The position numbers and the translations under genes were made by a program. From Aschersonia sp. MBC 622 (lineage: Eukaryota > Ascomycota > Sordariomycetes > Hypocreales > Clavicipitaceae), in NCBI GenBank assembly GCA_030782805.1, contig JARJPL010000109.1:1-64000 (forward strand): DNA of 64,000 bases. The letters run 5' to 3'. This document shows positions 12,191-23,351 of this stretch, in pieces. Under the pieces are notes generated by a model. That model was given only the letters and a program-made list of their open reading frames with translations. It did no database searches and was not told where the DNA came from. How positions within the stretch are numbered: position 1 is the stretch's first letter; the number at the start of each line of letters is the position of its first letter.

Positions 12191-13395
12191 ATGGAAGAAA
12201 AGGGGTCACGCAATGCAGTAGCAATTCTCTTTCAACTTCCTTTGCAGTTATTCCGCGGTTTGGGGCGTCGAGCTTCCCTCATCCGACTTCTCGTCGCGAC
12301 TCTGCTCGCTGTGGCTCTATATCAGCTGTTACCACACGAAGCAAAGGTATTTCTATTGAGTCAACCTACAACTGCGGCTGCAGCTCGGCGCAGCTAGATG
12401 CCAACTTGTCATGCCGGGCAGATGTGAAGCATGTAGAAATCCCCAACATATTGAACTTGGTCTACGTCTTGTCTGACCCCATCGATGGCACATTTCCCCT
12501 GCAGTTCAGCGACTTCCTCTCCGTCTATGCGGCTTGGCATCACTGGCAGCCAGATGTCATCTACCTTCACACCAATGTCGAGGCCAACAGCACCGCCGTA
12601 CGCCGTGCGCAGACTGGCGAGGCAGGCAAATGGGCCAAGCGCGTCTTTGCGATTCCAGGTATCGTCATCAATACGGTGCCCGTGCCTACGCATGCCGAAA
12701 ATGGCTTGAGAATCAAGGGCATGGAGCACAAGTCCGACTTTGTTCGAGTTCAGGCTGTGCACGATTTCGGTGGCGTCTACATTGACATGGACGTTCACAC
12801 CCTCAAGGATCTGAAGCCCTTGAGGGAGTCGGGCTACAGCGCAGTCGTTGGCAAGCAGACGGATGGATGGATCAACAGCGGGACATTCATGTCTGAGAAG
12901 AATGGGCGCATGATCAAGCTCTGGAAAGACCGCATGCATGCGACGTACAATGGCTGGTGGACGACACACAGCAACAAGGCCTTGACCCAGGTCGGCAAGG
13001 AGCTGGCTAAAGAGCCCTGCTCAATGCTCACATTAAGCCCTTCTGCATTTGCGCCCATGGGATGGAGGTCATTTAATACGGAGCGACTGTTTGCCAACCA
13101 CTTTGAACCATGGGCAATCTCTTTTGACAAGGACGGCGGCCTGCCCGCGTACCCGGAAGACTATGAAAAGCCCCGAAATTCCCTGACGACTTGGGCGCAA
13201 GACTGGAGGTGTACATTTTTACTGCATGCTTTCTCTCCGAAAAAGGAGAGAAACGGTGTCAAGAACAATGGTATTACGCCGCGCTTCGTAGTAGAGAGGA
13301 GGAGTAACTTTGCGCGTGCGGTATACCCAATGGTCAGAAGCATGTATGCAAAAGGACTCATTGATAAGGATGATCTAGAATTAGGCAATGATTGA
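12191..13395 (+). CDS. Type II membrane glycosyltransferase with DXD motif (GT32-like)
   Basis: Predicted Golgi-type sugar transferase of the DXD-containing Gly_transf_sug family (GT32-like, related to Och1-type mannosyltransferases). Exons 12191-12346 and 12394-13395 encode 385 residues; the 47-bp intron (GTATTT...CAG) is the only splice I found that links the frames. Exon 1 supplies a basic N-terminus and a signal anchor (about residues 28-48, LIRLLVATLLAVALYQLL). The catalytic core has FVRVQAVHDFGGVYIDMD, with the metal- and nucleotide-sugar-binding DMD at about residues 183-185, and later WINSGTF and HSNKAL. The larger frame stays open upstream to 11914, but that extension lacks family features and would lose the membrane anchor. 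Sugar donor and acceptor are unknown. Confidence 0.85.
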
Positions 13396-14565
13396 GTTTG
13401 AATAGTATCCACGTTAAATCATTCCATGAAGGCTGATTTATGCCAGTTTCTTCTCATCGTGGATGCTGGCAGATTGGAACAGCTTACGAGTAGGGACCAT
13501 TATATTTGGTTTACCCCCTAATATCAATTCGTTTTCTCTTATTAATGGCATGTTCTTATTGATATTTGTACCTTACTATTGTTCCAACGAATGGGCCCGC
13601 GACTGTATCACTTGTTTTTCTACTGATCCTCATGAGCGGTTGATCCGACTGATGGATCCGAGGACGTCGCTGGCGCTACGTTTTCCTCAGCTTTACTTTT
13701 CGAAACTACCTCTGCGTCGTGTGAGTTGTCACCATTACGAATCCTTTTCAATTTGATAGCATATATCTCGCAAGCGCAAAATACGGCCAGTTGTGGTCAC
13801 TTGTCAAGGGACCAATGGACGTAGCCATGAGTCTTACACGACACCTATGCCACAGCCCGATCAACCACCCCCCGACACAGTAATCAAAGCACTGCCGATT
13901 GAGGGGAAATGACACACAAGAATTGATTAGACGGATAGTTTAGCCCTTGTGCTTATTTGATGTATGACATCACGAAACTGTATGTGATGCGGCGCCAGGC
14001 ACCAGGCTGCGCCGACATGACATCGGCCTGCATCGGCAATATCGCAACACATGCCCCAATGTAGCAATTCCGAAGCACAAAGATCGCTGCCAACCGGCAG
14101 CACAAGGCTGAGACCGAGAGACTAGTTTTCTAGTAACGGTCATCGGTCAGTCCACCCGAGTTGATTGCGAGCTCGGGAAAAAAAAAAAGAAAAGAAAAGA
14201 AAAGGATATGGCTGGTTACGATACAACACCCAGCTTTTCAGCTATGAACAAAATTCCTTCGAGATCGGCATCACTTACACCGTGTTTGTGATAATTGACA
14301 ACACATCCTCGTTCTTTTTTCGGCATTAACAGGAATCTGCGCCCGGGCGTAGCTGAACGGCAAGTTCATCTAGGCATTCTCACTCCAAGTTTGTCGCGTA
14401 CATGTTGTATACACCGAGACTCCCCTTTGTTTGTCAATGACTGTATAGTATCTTTCAAGTATCCTATTGTATTCAGATGCTACCGTAAGACGCGGTGACA
14501 TTCATCCGTTGTCCGAGTTGGAGACCGTCTTTGAGATGCCGTATTTCGTATGGTGGAACCGATGA
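13396..14565. other. Gene-free region upstream of the defensin-like gene
   Basis: No convincing coding frame. It includes an A-rich tract (about 14177-14203). The proximal promoter elements of the next gene are listed separately. Confidence 0.55.
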
Positions 14566-14601
14566 TCCGTGAGAGCACGATGGTCCGTGAGAGCACAATG
14601 A
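14566..14601 (+). repeat. Tandem 18-bp direct repeat in the defensin-like gene promoter
   Basis: Two adjacent 18-bp units (14566-14583 and 14584-14601) share TCCGTGAGAGCAC and differ at two positions. They lie about 20 bp upstream of a TATA box, so they could be a duplicated activator site. Function is inferred from position only. Confidence 0.6.
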
Positions 14602-14621
14602 TCTCGACTCACTTGGAAAGG

Positions 14622-14629
14622 TATAAATA
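14622..14629 (+). promoter_or_regulatory. TATA box of the defensin-like gene
   Basis: TATAAATA lies about 180 bp upstream of the ATG at 14805. A clear TATA element suggests a regulated, inducible promoter, in keeping with a small secreted protein. Confidence 0.55.
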
Positions 14630-14804
14630 AGGCAAGATTCCTCTTTGATCAATGTTATTCTTTACAAATCAAAGTCATACTTTAGCCTCGACAGTAAAAT
14701 CAACACGACTACAAGGTACGCTTTCCCAAACTCGAGACCACACTTTCACCATCCACTGACTGATACACCTTTCAGTTTCCAAGAAAAACCGTCTCCTGCC
14801 CAAG

Positions 14805-15362
14805 ATGAAGTTCTCCCTCGCCGCAGTCGCGCTCGTCTCGACCGTCTCCGCATTCTGCTGGGACTCCATTACCTGCCACAACGGCGGCAGCGCCCTGTGC
14901 GACACGGTCTGCGTCCGACAGGGCAACCCCAGAGGCGGCCGCTGCTTGCCCCGCGACGGCTGCCCCGGCAAATCCATCTGCGCATGCTACCCCAACAAGC
15001 GCAGCAACGATGAGGGTGCCGTCACGGTCAAATCCGCCGACGACGACAACAACGACGCCGAGGCGCGGCTCTGGGAGGACGAGGTCCGGTCCGGCATTGC
15101 TCCGTACGTTGCTGAGAGGGACCTGGACCGGCGCGAGGTGCGCGAGGCAGCCATCGAGGCGGCCCTTCGCGACGTGTCCGGCACCGACGACGAGCACGCC
15201 GGCGAGGCGGCGCCGCCGGCGCTTCTCGCTACGCGCAGCGCCTGTTGCAGCTTGCTTCCGCCGGCCAAGGGGCTCTGCTGCGAGGCTCATTGCTCGTATA
15301 TTGGAAAACCGGGCGGCCAGTGCCAGGACAGGGGCAAAGGCGAAGTGTGCTACTGCAACTAG
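14805..15362 (+). CDS. Secreted protein with two defensin-like (CS-alpha-beta) cysteine domains
   Basis: Single-exon 185-residue preproprotein. Residues 1-16 are a signal peptide. The first mature domain (about 17-63) has eight cysteines at 18, 24, 32, 36, 47, 53, 59 and 61, including C-x3-C, GGRC and a final CAC: the C-x3-C / GxC / CxC signature of cysteine-stabilised alpha-beta folds. A dibasic KR at 65-66 follows, matching a Kex2-type processing site. An acidic, cysteine-free linker runs to about residue 144. The second domain (about 145-185) again has eight cysteines (147, 148, 158, 159, 163, 173, 182, 184) with CEAHC, PGGQC and CYC, and resembles plectasin-type fungal defensins. Known members of this fold are antibacterial or antifungal peptides or channel ligands. 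The activity here is unknown. TATA box and tandem repeat lie upstream. Confidence 0.8.
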   Translation: MKFSLAAVALVSTVSAFCWDSITCHNGGSALCDTVCVRQGNPRGGRCLPRDGCPGKSICACYPNKRSNDEGAVTVKSADDDNNDAEARLWEDEVRSGIAPYVAERDLDRREVREAAIEAALRDVSGTDDEHAGEAAPPALLATRSACCSLLPPAKGLCCEAHCSYIGKPGGQCQDRGKGEVCYCN

Positions 15363-16156
15363 CACTGTCCTCTCTCTGATTGTTGGGAGTACTTTGTCGT
15401 ATCCTGTACGGAAGCTTGAACCCATTCTGGTAAAGCAACAAGTCTATAAGAGTCAATGAAACGTCTGCGTAACATTCCACGTATAAAGGCTGTCGACGCG
15501 TGATGTGTTTGAAATGTCTGACACGTCCCACAGCTTACACTCGCAAAGATCGTTCTTGCGCCGCAGATTGTGTGCATTTCCCAAAGCAACTTGCGTCTAG
15601 CTGCCCTATTTGCCACTGTGTTGAAGTCGCCCGATATTCGCAAGGCCGTGTCGAATAAGAGACTCCAAAGGCTCTCTCTTTACACTGCGTAGCAAGGTAG
15701 TTTGATTCTCTATTGAGACAGCGGTAGCCACACCAAGGCAGCAGTGCAAGTGTAACGTTTAGTCACCTCTGCAAGCATATTCGCGAGGAATACATCGCAT
15801 TGGCCTGACCTGCGAGAGTGTTCATGGGGATAGGTTGTGCCGCCAGGTAGATGTGATAGTTACATGATCACATGGCGTCAGCTTCGTCAAGCAAACCTGC
15901 TGTGATGTTAGCAGCAACGGGAATATGCAAAAGGAATGGTTTGTAGCGAAATATATTCCATGTGAATGCATAAAGAAGCCATACAATAAAGCCAATATTC
16001 TTTTCCAGTCCAACTCCGCGCTAAATAACAAATAAACATGTTATATCAAACATGTTCTTCAATGTCATCTTCCCTTATAAAACAAGTCTTTCCGTTTGGT
16101 ATATCCATTCATAAATCCGTCTTGAATCAAACACAAGCTCTCATTTGAGCCGCTTT
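15363..16156. other. Convergent intergenic region
   Basis: About 0.8 kb between the stops of the defensin-like gene and RRN3. No gene recognised; it should contain both 3' untranslated regions. Confidence 0.6.
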
Positions 16157-18211
16157 TCAGTCATCGCCGTCGCTGTCTGTCGCAGTGGCTTCCTCAAGCG
16201 CATTCTCGTCCTCGCCATCCATGTCGTCACTGTCATCGCTGTCGTCATCCGCATTCAGGCCCGGCACCGACTTCCAGTGCACGTAGTCGTTGACAAGCCA
16301 GCGTTTGCTGACGGGCAGCTGGTACGGATCAAAGGGAAAGTAGGGGTCGAGCTGGTGAAAACTCTCCTCCTGGCCGTCGTAGCCAGCATCGCGGAGCGCA
16401 CCGCCTGTCGCGTATGTAGAGGACAGAAACTGCGTGAGACGCACACGCTTGTTGCTCTCCACCAGCGGGTAGACGTACATAAAGTTGAGACGGTGGGCCA
16501 GCTTGGCGAATTCTTCGACAATGACGGGCGCGCACACCTTAAGTGGGTTCAGCTTGCCAAAGATTTGGATAGAGAGGTCCTTGCGCGAGCTGCCAATCCA
16601 CTCGAGATCCTGGCCGATATACGAGGCTGCGTCGTCAACGTCCACAGTATCCGGGGCCCCCACGACAAGGTCCTGCCAGCGAAAGCAAAAAATGTATAGC
16701 GTGGCTTGCACAAGGCTGTAGTAGGGATGAAATCGCTTCAGATCGGGCCCGCGGCAGATGGGCTCGTACTTGCGACGGTACTGCTCAAGGTACTGCAGCA
16801 ACAGCGAGAAGATGGTGCGCACCAGGCTGCAAGGCACCAGAGCGCCACGCGCGACGAAGCTAGCGAGGTAGGCGGCGGCGGCTTGCTTCAGCACGTTGGG
16901 TGTGTTGCTCTGAAAAGCTGTAGCAATGAGCTGCCCGCAGAACGCATCGGTAAGGCGTTGATGCTGCTGTGCGAAATGGAAAATGAGGAACTGTGTGTGG
17001 CGGGATTTATATGTTGGCAGAACCATGTGATCAAACTCGCGGAGGATAATAGTAAAGGCGTCAAATGCTTTGTCTGAGCCTGGGTTGAGAAAGTAAGGCG
17101 TGTAATACTGGAACAGAGTATCAAGGACAGCATCCATTTTTTCGACGTTTTCCTTGACAGTCTTGATTCTCGTAGCTTCCTTGTCAAAGTCTAGATCTTC
17201 GCTGTCAACAGACTCATTATCGCTGTCGTCCAGCTCGTCTTGTTCCCAGTCGGAAGTGGTGTGAGAGTTTTCGCGGAGTGCAAAAAGCACGGCAGTTGTG
17301 ATATCATCGTCAATGTCCTCAAGGTCCAGCTGCATTTGCGAATCGATCTTGACTACACGGTTAAGGATGATGTCGAGGATTTCATCCTGCAGACTGGGCA
17401 CGTATTCTTTGACCTTGAGCAAGTTGTTGATATACGCCATGTGTATTTGCACCGAGTCATCCGGAAAGGGAAACTTGGCGCTCAACAGGCTCTCGAGGAC
17501 GCCCACCGCTGAGGGGAACATTTGCAGAAGATACTGCAGCGTGGAGTGCAGGCGTTGACGCATGGTCTCGCGGTTGACCTCTGGAAAGTCGGGGACACAC
17601 CAGGACGATTGGCGCGTCAGCTGAAACTTGTCCACAATCATGGACAGCACGGCGCCGATGTAGGAGCCCTGCGCGCTGACAAGAGCGGCGAGAAAGTGCG
17701 TAAAGGACTTGACAAAGGCGTCGTCTCTGCCGAGCCATGAGCACTGCAGGATCACGCGCACGAGGCCGTTGCAATCTCTGTTCTTGAGAATAGGGACGCA
17801 GCTCGTCAGAGCCATGACGTAGACTTGGAGCTCGTGCGGCTTGAGGGTGTCATCGTCCTCGCCGACGACAGGGGGCAGATAGCGCTGCTTGTCATTGGCA
17901 AACATGTCTTTGAGAGTGTCATACTGGCCATCGCTGCCGTGGAGGTGGCCCTCGAGGGCGTTCCGCACTTCGAGCTTGACCTCTTCCATTGTGCGGCGGC
18001 CGACCTCGTATGTTACGTTTCGAATGTCGTCGAAAAAGACTTTGCGTCGCTTCGTCGGACTGTCGGGCGCTTCGGGCGTGTTCGAATCCGCCTCATGCTG
18101 ATATTTGCGGCGGCCCAGGACTGAGGCAGTCTTGAGGATAGACTTGACGGGCGTCAGGTTCTGCGACACAGAGCCAGGCAAAACTCTGGCGGCGGGAGAG
18201 AACGGTCGCAT
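16157..18211 (-). CDS. RRN3: RNA polymerase I-specific transcription initiation factor RRN3 (TIF-IA)
   Basis: Nuclear/nucleolar factor that binds RNA polymerase I and recruits it to rDNA promoters. Single exon, 684 residues, close to the usual length for fungal RRN3. The N-terminal region (residues 1-60) has a basic patch, SPTKRRKV. The helical-repeat core has family landmarks such as LKPHELQVYVMALTSCVPIL and the segment around LDTLFQYYTPYF, and an internal acidic loop (about 310-340) as in yeast and human homologues. The C-terminus has the conserved PFDPYQLP followed by a long Asp/Glu/Ser tail, likely a CK2-type phosphorylation region. The start at 18211 is the first ATG of the frame and fits the family's variable N-terminus. 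Confidence 0.93.
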   Translation of the reverse strand: MRPFSPAARVLPGSVSQNLTPVKSILKTASVLGRRKYQHEADSNTPEAPDSPTKRRKVFFDDIRNVTYEVGRRTMEEVKLEVRNALEGHLHGSDGQYDTLKDMFANDKQRYLPPVVGEDDDTLKPHELQVYVMALTSCVPILKNRDCNGLVRVILQCSWLGRDDAFVKSFTHFLAALVSAQGSYIGAVLSMIVDKFQLTRQSSWCVPDFPEVNRETMRQRLHSTLQYLLQMFPSAVGVLESLLSAKFPFPDDSVQIHMAYINNLLKVKEYVPSLQDEILDIILNRVVKIDSQMQLDLEDIDDDITTAVLFALRENSHTTSDWEQDELDDSDNESVDSEDLDFDKEATRIKTVKENVEKMDAVLDTLFQYYTPYFLNPGSDKAFDAFTIILREFDHMVLPTYKSRHTQFLIFHFAQQHQRLTDAFCGQLIATAFQSNTPNVLKQAAAAYLASFVARGALVPCSLVRTIFSLLLQYLEQYRRKYEPICRGPDLKRFHPYYSLVQATLYIFCFRWQDLVVGAPDTVDVDDAASYIGQDLEWIGSSRKDLSIQIFGKLNPLKVCAPVIVEEFAKLAHRLNFMYVYPLVESNKRVRLTQFLSSTYATGGALRDAGYDGQEESFHQLDPYFPFDPYQLPVSKRWLVNDYVHWKSVPGLNADDDSDDSDDMDGEDENALEEATATDSDGDD

Positions 18212-19292
18212 GGGGTATGTAATCTTGCGTTTCTTTTTGCTGTTCGCTGTCGGCCTTTATCTTCTTTTCGCCGTGCACACACTATGCGGTGCCTGGGCAA
18301 TATTTCTGTCTTCCCTGGGTAGATGCGGCTTGCCGTTTGATTTTTTTCCCCAGCGACGTTTGGGCGGCTAAGGTCTAGGCATGTAGAGGAATCACTGCGT
18401 TTTAAGAGAGGCCATGTAGATGTTTTCATAATAATGCAAGCAGACAAGAGGCATAGGATAGTCCCGCAGCGTGCATTTGTCTCCAAGATGCTGTATGGCG
18501 GTGGGAACAGAGACAAGCAGCTGTCTGGATGGAGGGCGGGAGAGTGAACTGAGACGCTCTGTGGCTGACGATCTTGAAATTTTGACTGTCAACAGGATTA
18601 TTTTATGGAAAAGTGGAGTCACACACGTGCTCATCGCCTTGCCCGCGCCAAACCATTAACAAAGTGGTCCGTGCGCTGAGCGAGTGCATACGTCTAGCCG
18701 GACGACGCCGGACGAGTTCACCAAATGAACAACTTAGAACATCATGGCAAGTCAAAATCTCTTAGGAAAAGAAATATTGGGCTTTCGCACCCTCCTCACA
18801 CTATTTCTGGATCTATCGGTCAAATACACAAATTGAGCGAGCTGCAATGCTGTGATTCCTCCTTTTAGATATGAGTCTATATACCTAATTCACCATCTGT
18901 TGATATGGAATTTTTACATGTCCAAAGCAATCGCTCACTCTAGGGCATGTCCATCTATCCTTCAATCCCTTTTTTCGCGGCAGTCAACGCCTTACAGTCA
19001 TAGCCATATCCGATCCGTCCCTCAAACAACCAGATCCAATGAAGTCTCAACGAAGTCTATTGCATAGGAAGCCAGCTTGCAAGCCAGACAAACAAAACAT
19101 GTCATGATGAGAAAGTCAAAGGCGGCAACAAAATAAGCAAATAAACAAACAAAACATAGAGCGCCACGTTCTCGATTCGCTCTCGCAGTCAAGACGAAAA
19201 AGTATCCCAATCCTGGTGGCAACAATGTCCGTCGCCCTACAAGCCATAATACACATCAACCGCACCATTTAGTCACCAGATCGAGCCAGCGT
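18212..19292. other. Intergenic: RRN3 promoter and HAP3 3' region
   Basis: About 1.1 kb without a supported gene. Short open frames here lack codon character. It contains the RRN3 upstream region and, nearer 19292, the 3' UTR of the minus-strand HAP3 gene. Confidence 0.6.
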
Positions 19293-20097
19293 CTAGTAAC
19301 CCTCAGCAGAGCCAGTAGCTGGGGCAGACCCGTTGTGTGCAGTGCCAGCGGAGCTGTACATGTAATTGGGGTCGGCCGACGCCTCGGCGGTGCTTGCGCC
19401 CTCGGCAAACTCTCCAGTGTTGGAACCAGCAGTCGCGGGACCGGCACTTCCTGGCCGGTCGCCGCCCGCTGCGGAGCTACCCCATGGAATATTCTCCGCG
19501 GCGCGCTCACGGTTGGTCGCATTTTGTTGCTGGAAAAGGGTCAGTCCTTGCTCTGATCAGGTGGTACACGGCATGCTCACCTCTCGGTACTTGGAGAGAT
19601 ACACCTTCAGGGCCTCGGCATAATTCTCAAATCCGAGCGATGTCATGGCGAACAGGATATCCTCGCCGTTGACAGTCTTGCGCTTCTCTTGCTGACATTT
19701 TTCCGAAGCTATACACATGATGTCAGGTCTCTGCGGAAAACTATGCGCAGAGTTGCGTTAACCTACCTTCGCTAGTAATAAAGGAGATGAACTCGCTTAC
19801 ACATTCCTGCATGCATTCCTTTGCTTCTTTGGCAATCTTGGCATTGTCAGGCAGTGCATTCTTCATGATTCGGGCAACTGGTGCAATAGGTTAACACAGC
19901 GCAAATTCGCGTGGCTGGGCGCGAGCCTAGGGCAGTGACATACCATTAGCAATGGGCAGCCATCTATCTTGTTCCTTGACGCCGTCAAAGTCGTAGGCGC
20001 CAGTGGGATCCTGGGAGTCGTCCATTTGTCCCTCGTCGCCAGGGGATTGAACAGGTTGCTCGGCATCCTTGGGTGGTGATTGAGCGGGCTCCGACAT
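19293..20097 (-). CDS. HAP3: CCAAT-binding factor subunit HAP3 (NF-YB)
   Basis: Histone-fold subunit of the CCAAT-binding complex (Hap2/3/5), which in fungi controls respiration, iron and redox genes. Four exons on the minus strand: 20097-19944, 19877-19767, 19708-19581 and 19529-19293. The three GT-AG introns are 51-66 bp. The product is 209 residues. The NF-YB core is essentially complete: DRWLPIANVARIMKNALP, then CMQECVSEFISFITSEAS, CQQEKRKTVNGEDILFAM and GFENYAEALKVYLSKYRE, which cover the histone helices and the DNA/NF-YC contact region. The N-terminal 40 residues are acidic and Pro/Gln-rich. The C-terminal 80 residues are Ala/Gly/Ser-rich and low complexity, as in other moulds. The exon joins are supported by this conservation. 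Confidence 0.96.
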
Positions 20098-22459
20098 ATT
20101 TGGCTGTTTTGGGGGCTTGGCAACGGCTACCGTGATACAAAGGCTTTTTTATTTTTTGGCGCAACGGTTGGGCTGAAACGCGAGTCTTTCCGGCTGTGAG
20201 TTCCCTTTGGCTACAGTGCTGGGCTGGAGTTTCCAGGTTGAGTCAAATGGAGGGGGGGTGCGGGTCGACGTCGGGTTGGCTCGAGAGACGAAGAGGGCTG
20301 CGTCACTGTGAGAATCCAGTCAGTCAGTTTGCCAGTCGGTACGAGGTGCTCTGATTTGCATTAGCCTCTGGAAGCAGGGACCGGCGGCTCCGCGTCCTCG
20401 GTGCACGGCTCAGGACGGGTTGCGCCAGGGGACGGAACGTGTGCGAGAACGAGTGCTCTGCCGTATGGGAGAAGACGGTTGGGTTTCCAAGCTGCAGCGG
20501 AGGGATGACGGGAGGGAGGGGTGGAGGGGGTGTTGGGAGCGAGCATGTGCTGGCGCGCGCCCACAACAACGTTTTTTCGCACAGGGGCGGTTGCATCGCG
20601 CCAAGCCGGGGAGAGTGCCATGACAGTGTATAAACGACGGCGCCCTTACCTCGAAAGCTGCTGCTGCGCGATGTGGGCAAGAGGATGGAGAAGAAGCGCG
20701 CGTGATGCGAACGCGGCTGGCTCCAACGGGTGCTGTTAGGAGCTGCGACGGCGCGATTGTCTGAGTCGTCCAGATATGCGCAGGGCTGCAGTGTACAGCG
20801 GATTCGATGGGGAGGGCGTCGAGATAGGCGATATGAGCGATATGGGCAATGCGGGAGGGTATGGGCGTAGGAGGGCGTGCGCCGGGATTCAGGAAGCAAT
20901 CAATTGATGCGCAAAGATGGAAGAAAAGGTCGCGGGTGAACGAGCGGCGACGGACTGCAGCTTGCATTCGGAAAGGTGGAGCACTGAGGGAGGCGTGGGG
21001 TAGCAAATCAGTACCTTGGTACTTGGGTAGGCAGGAGAGTGAGGCTTAACTCGATTATTTAATGATAATTGACACAAGCACCATCTGTCAAGCTCATCCC
21101 TATTCAGCTATCTAGCCCATTCACATCAAAAGAAAACAACCAGTCGGAACTAAAGCTGCGGTATCCGAGTGCCAGTAGGATGCTCGCCAAGGCTGCTATA
21201 GACAGACCGCGGGAGTAGCTGCTTAGAGTTCTCTAAATGCCACGCTCAACGTCGAGACTTTGATACTTTCCAAACGTAACCGCATTGGTGGCTGCTCTAG
21301 TGGCTGATTGGGCCGTCTCGGTCCCTTTCTTTTCAACGCCGTGCAGCAACACTCTGCAGCAGTGTGGGTAGATCAGCGCATCTCTTGATCCCAAGTTACG
21401 TATGTACGCAGCCTTTGCGCCCGCAACGAAGCCACTGCCAGCACAACATATCATCCCAGACGGCATAAGAATGCTCTTGTTTACACTATCACCGTCTCAC
21501 CCTCTGCCTCAAAACAATGCACTCTTTTACTCGTGCATACTTCCCACCGCGGCCCACGCAAGCACGCTCTACGAGTCTCCACACTTCGGCAGCCGACTTT
21601 CAAGCTATGGCGAAGAGCGGTGTGCTTCTCCAGGATCTCCTGGCAAAAGCCACCATGTCAGCTCTTTACTTTCCATCATCATACTTCTTATTCTTGAACG
21701 TGAATGTACATTAGTGTGCATAGTCATGATGCCATGGTCCAAGGTGCCCGGTTCCCCGGCGCGCCAGCAACCTCGCCTCGCCCGCCCTGCAGCTGTCAAC
21801 ATCGGGCAGCGTGATGCCTAGCAGCATTCCTTCAAGTTCTATGCAGTATGCAAGCCACTGGAAAAATTTCAACGCATCATTATACTGGTCTCGTCTCGTC
21901 TCGGGTCTTTGCGTTTGTCCGTTTCACTTTATGCATCTCCGGGGCTTCACTTGACCCTCCATGATGCCATCGCTGTGTGCTTCATTGCTCATCGATTTTG
22001 CCTGGCTTGGCCGACAACGCACGCTGGATCCGTCAGGCTAGCCTTGGGCCGCATTGCGTTTTGCACACGTTGGGGGCTGTGTATGTGGCTGCCTTGTTGC
22101 TGTACATACAAATAAGGCCTGCTAGTTCAACGTGCGCAGCAGACTGGTGGTTTGCGATCTTGTCACGTACTCCGTTACTGGCCGGCAGACGCGTATCTGT
22201 AGTCACCTCTGCCATACAGGTGACGTACAATGTAGGCCAGTGATTCACCCGGATCGCAGCCCGGTCTTCAGATTGTGGACAGAAGAACCCGGAAAAGACC
22301 CCGTGTCTGCATCAATAGACTTGTGCTGCCCAGCGAAGCAACTTCACACAACGTACAAAACGCCTGCAATCGATGAACACCGGTAGCCGAAACACAAAAA
22401 AAAGAAATTTTTTAAGTAGTGTGTGCAGATTTCCTTCCTTTTATTTCCGATCGGCTATC
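20098..22459. other. Gene-free region upstream of HAP3
   Basis: About 2.4 kb with no supported gene. The part next to HAP3 (20100-21050) is GC-biased with several overlapping low-complexity frames on both strands, which is typical of a long leader or promoter. Nothing was recognised between 21050 and 22400; the end near 22460 is the 3' region of the prefoldin gene. Confidence 0.55.
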
Positions 22460-23077
22460 CTATTGCTGCACGACTTGGACATTGTTCTTCTTCTGCATCA
22501 GAGTTAGCAATCGCAACCTTTGTAGCCATCGTACCGAATTCTTGCGAATTCACTGACCTTCCACAAGTCGAGCTCATCCTGTTTCGTTTTGTAGCTCTTT
22601 ACCAAGTCATCCAACACCTTCTTCAGGCCATCCTGGTTCGTCTTCAGAGCAGGCGCAACATCCTCAACTGTCTTCTCCACAAGGACGCCGTTGATAAGCC
22701 GAAAGCATTTGCGGTCCTTTGGCAGGGGCTCGAGTGTCTCGAGAACGAGTCTATAGAGGTAGGCATGCAGTTAGTATCATCGACTTTTAGGTGGGCAGTT
22801 GCATGAACTCAAGGTGAAGTCATCACCTGTGTGATGCCTCGCCATGACCACAATGGCAACAAGATATCAAAGCGCGTACTTGTGCTCCTCAGCTTCCTGC
22901 TCGATATCTCCAATTTTCTGTGCTATTTGCTGCAGCACATTCTTAAAGTTGGAATATTGCGTTTGCAGATCTATGTCCCGGTTAGCGCCTCTTGTCATAC
23001 GGCAAATGCAGCGCTGACATCCCCGTCGACGACTTACCCTGCTGCTTCTTTCCAGGCGCCTGGGTCTGAGCAGACAT
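22460..23077 (-). CDS. PFD2: Prefoldin subunit 2 (Gim4)
   Basis: Beta-type subunit of the hexameric prefoldin co-chaperone, which hands unfolded actin and tubulin to the CCT chaperonin in the cytosol. Four exons on the minus strand: 23077-23038, 22970-22880, 22750-22558 and 22492-22460. The product is 118 residues, the usual length. The two coiled-coil arms are visible: an N-terminal helix ending EQEAEEHKLVLETL and a C-terminal helix LDDLVKSYKTKQDELDLW. Between them, PLPKDRKCFRLINGVLVE is diagnostic for subunit 2. The short last exon adds KKNNVQVVQQ, which matches the family end; reading through its donor would replace this with an unrelated tail. Confidence 0.93.
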
Positions 23078-23351
23078 GGTGAAATACTATTGCCGCTGAT
23101 GTGTTTGCGCTTCTGAGACTGCTGACTGATGTGGTATAAGGGTTGGAGTTGGGAGCTGCGAATCTGCGGTTTAGCGTGATGAGTTTAGTGGTCGTTGCTA
23201 AATTCCGGAGGAGGAGGCCCAAGCTTTTCTGCCGGACTGTCCTCGGTGGCGTGGTGGTGTTTCGGCAGCGACCCGCGCAGCCTGGCTCCTCTCTACTTGG
23301 GACCAAAAATGCTCGATTTGAACAACTCTTCGGGCCAGAATCATAACAAAG

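Noticed and set aside
16145..17077. Plus-strand ORFs of 184 and 123 aa
   Set aside because: Antisense shadows of RRN3.
20324..21006. Long minus-strand ORFs (about 190-198 aa) upstream of HAP3
   Set aside because: Low-complexity Arg/Pro/Ser translation in several frames at once, typical of GC-biased noncoding DNA.
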